From an uncultured Acetatifactor sp. (GTDB lineage Bacteria; Bacillota; Clostridia; Lachnospirales; Lachnospiraceae), in the NCBI GenBank assembly GCA_910587755.1, contig CAJUNZ010000066.1:1-15831 (forward strand): 15,831 nt of DNA, in the 5' to 3' direction. Within the stretch, counting starts at the first letter, position 1; the number at the start of each line of letters is the position of its first letter. Below the pieces are notes generated by a model. The model worked only from the letters and a program-made list of their open reading frames with translations, was not told the origin of the DNA and ran no database searches. The position numbers were made by a program, and so were the translations under genes. Positions 14,747-15,831 of this stretch are shown piece by piece.

Positions 14747-15785
14747 TTATTGTGTCCCGCCGCAGTGAAAATATGCAGCGGCCAGCTCCTCCATGCCCTC
14801 CTGCAGTTCCCGCAGCTGCTCCTGTACATCCCCGCCTTTCCTGACCCTGGAAAACAGCCCCTCAAGCTCCATCCAGAAGCTGCCCGCAGACATCATTTTG
14901 GGCAAGGGCACACTGTTCTCGTACACTTTTTTATATGCCTGAAGAATCTCGTTGTCCCTGTCCCCCCAAAGACATGCAGCCGCCCTTCCGGTCCTGTCAT
15001 ACAGGGAATCCGAGCACTCCACCGTCAGGTATGCGGCGAACTTTTCCGCAAGTTCTTTCTGTGTGGAAAATCCGTTTACAGCCACCACCCCCGTCACGGA
15101 CATAGGCTTACCGGGCTGTTCTCCCTCCACCCGGGGCAGTTCGCAGACCCCATACTCAAACCCCAGTTTTCCTGCCTCCCGGGCCGCCTTCAGCGCACCT
15201 GCGGCATCTGTGGCGGCCACGGTAAACACCAGTTTTCCCTGACAGAAATCTCTCAGTTCCGGCGGCAGATCCACCCACTCCGGCTCCCAGGAACCGCTCT
15301 GCGCAGCTCCCTCCGGCACCGCCACTCCCGCAGCCATAACCTCCGCAATAAACTCGTCTTCATCCGCAGAAGCCGCCTCCCACAGACTCCCTGTATCCGA
15401 GGGGAAAAACCGCGCCAGCTCCCTGTAGGCCTCCAGGCTCCTGGCCGTTCGGGCATTGTCAATGTCAACCACTCCGGAGGCGTCCCCGTTTTCTCCTCCA
15501 AGGGAAATATATGCCCCCACCAGCCAATAATTGTAAAAAATATCCTCCGTATCCCATCGAAAAATGCTCTCCACTCCGTCCGGCGCGTCAAATGTATCGG
15601 CCATATACAGAATGTCCTCCACTGTGGCAGTAAGCTCCTCCCGGACCACGCCCCCCATCTGGGCCGCCCACTCCTGAAGGCATGTCCTGTTGTAGATCAG
15701 GGCCGTGGTCTCAAAATACAAAGGATAGCCCAGAAGCTTTCCCTGGTAAGTCACCGAGGACAGGGCTGCCTGGGGGAAATTTTTC
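14747..15785 (-). CDS. Extracellular solute-binding protein (family 1, sugar type), N terminus missing
   Basis: About 345 residues of a periplasmic-type binding protein are visible. The frame stays open through 15785, where genomic sequence stops. The first visible part, VTYQGKLLGYPLYFETTALIYN, matches the hinge-region pattern of maltose-type binding proteins, and the late KKVYENSVPLPK and FWMELEGLF fit the C-terminal lobe. Family members usually have 420-450 residues, so roughly 80-110, including the signal peptide and lipidation cysteine, are missing. The GTG at 15754 is internal, not the start. Partner permease genes would be expected nearby but are not downstream, so they may lie upstream beyond the window or be absent. 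The ligand is probably a sugar, by family only. Confidence 0.85.
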
Positions 15786-15831
15786 AGATCGGAAGAGCGT
15801 CGTGTAGGGAAAGAGTGTAGATCTCGGTGGT
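15786..15831. other. Illumina sequencing adapter left on the contig end (not genomic)
   Basis: The last 46 bases begin AGATCGGAAGAGCGTCGTG and continue through GTAGGGAAAGAGTGTAG to ATCTCGGTGGT. This is the reverse complement of the universal Illumina TruSeq adapter, recognised from memory. The reading frame of the binding protein is sensible up to 15785 and has no biological continuation after it. Confidence 0.97.

Noticed and set aside
14720..15820. A 366-codon + strand open frame opposite the solute-binding protein
   Set aside because: It is an antisense shadow whose C terminus is translated adapter sequence.
1..15831. CRISPR array, insertion sequence, phage genes or attachment sites
   Set aside because: I saw no regularly spaced repeats, transposase, integrase or terminal inverted repeats. 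A tRNA is present, but no integrase gene or duplicated tRNA end accompanies it.

Overview
The window is 15.8 kb of GC-rich (mid-50s percent by eye) bacterial DNA. Strong AGGAGG-type ribosome binding sites, OmpR/HisKA two-component pairs, two GerMN domains on one lipoprotein and a ComEA-like protein point to the Bacillota, class Clostridia, probably Lachnospiraceae. No rRNA or phylogenetic marker is present, so this is inference. It looks like a whole short-read contig: the left end starts inside a tRNA gene, and the last 46 bases (15786-15831) match Illumina adapter rather than genome.

Layout. The only + strand gene is the 3' part of tRNA-Pro(AGG) (1-53). A long hairpin (57-111) separates it from eleven complete protein genes and one truncated gene, all on the - strand. 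In transcription order (right to left) these are: a truncated extracellular solute-binding protein; a small YdcZ/DUF606-type membrane protein; then, from a good promoter at 14236-14264, a ComEA-like lipoprotein, an OmpR-family regulator, its HAMP-type sensor kinase, a lipoprotein with two GerMN domains, a second OmpR-family regulator and a second sensor kinase. A 167-bp regulatory gap follows, then an ABC ATPase and ABC-2 permease overlapping by ATGA. A 171-bp AT-rich promoter region leads to a one-piece ABC exporter. Next come an ankyrin-repeat protein with its own promoter, and a PepD-type dipeptidase with its own promoter.

How the genes may work together. The core is two stacked two-component systems with a GerMN lipoprotein directly after the first kinase. 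This resembles the actinobacterial mtrA-mtrB-lpqB order, where the lipoprotein modulates the kinase. The second system sits directly upstream of an ATPase/permease pair and is probably its sensor and regulator. The gap before the ATPase holds spaced TGAAG repeats, an extended -10 and two mutually exclusive leader hairpins. The right-hand transport genes and the left-hand exporter, ankyrin and peptidase genes look like separate units.

The best candidates for something new are the ComEA-like/two-component/GerMN array, the dyad inside the exporter promoter, and the ankyrin protein, whose repeat block appears to have been duplicated as a whole.
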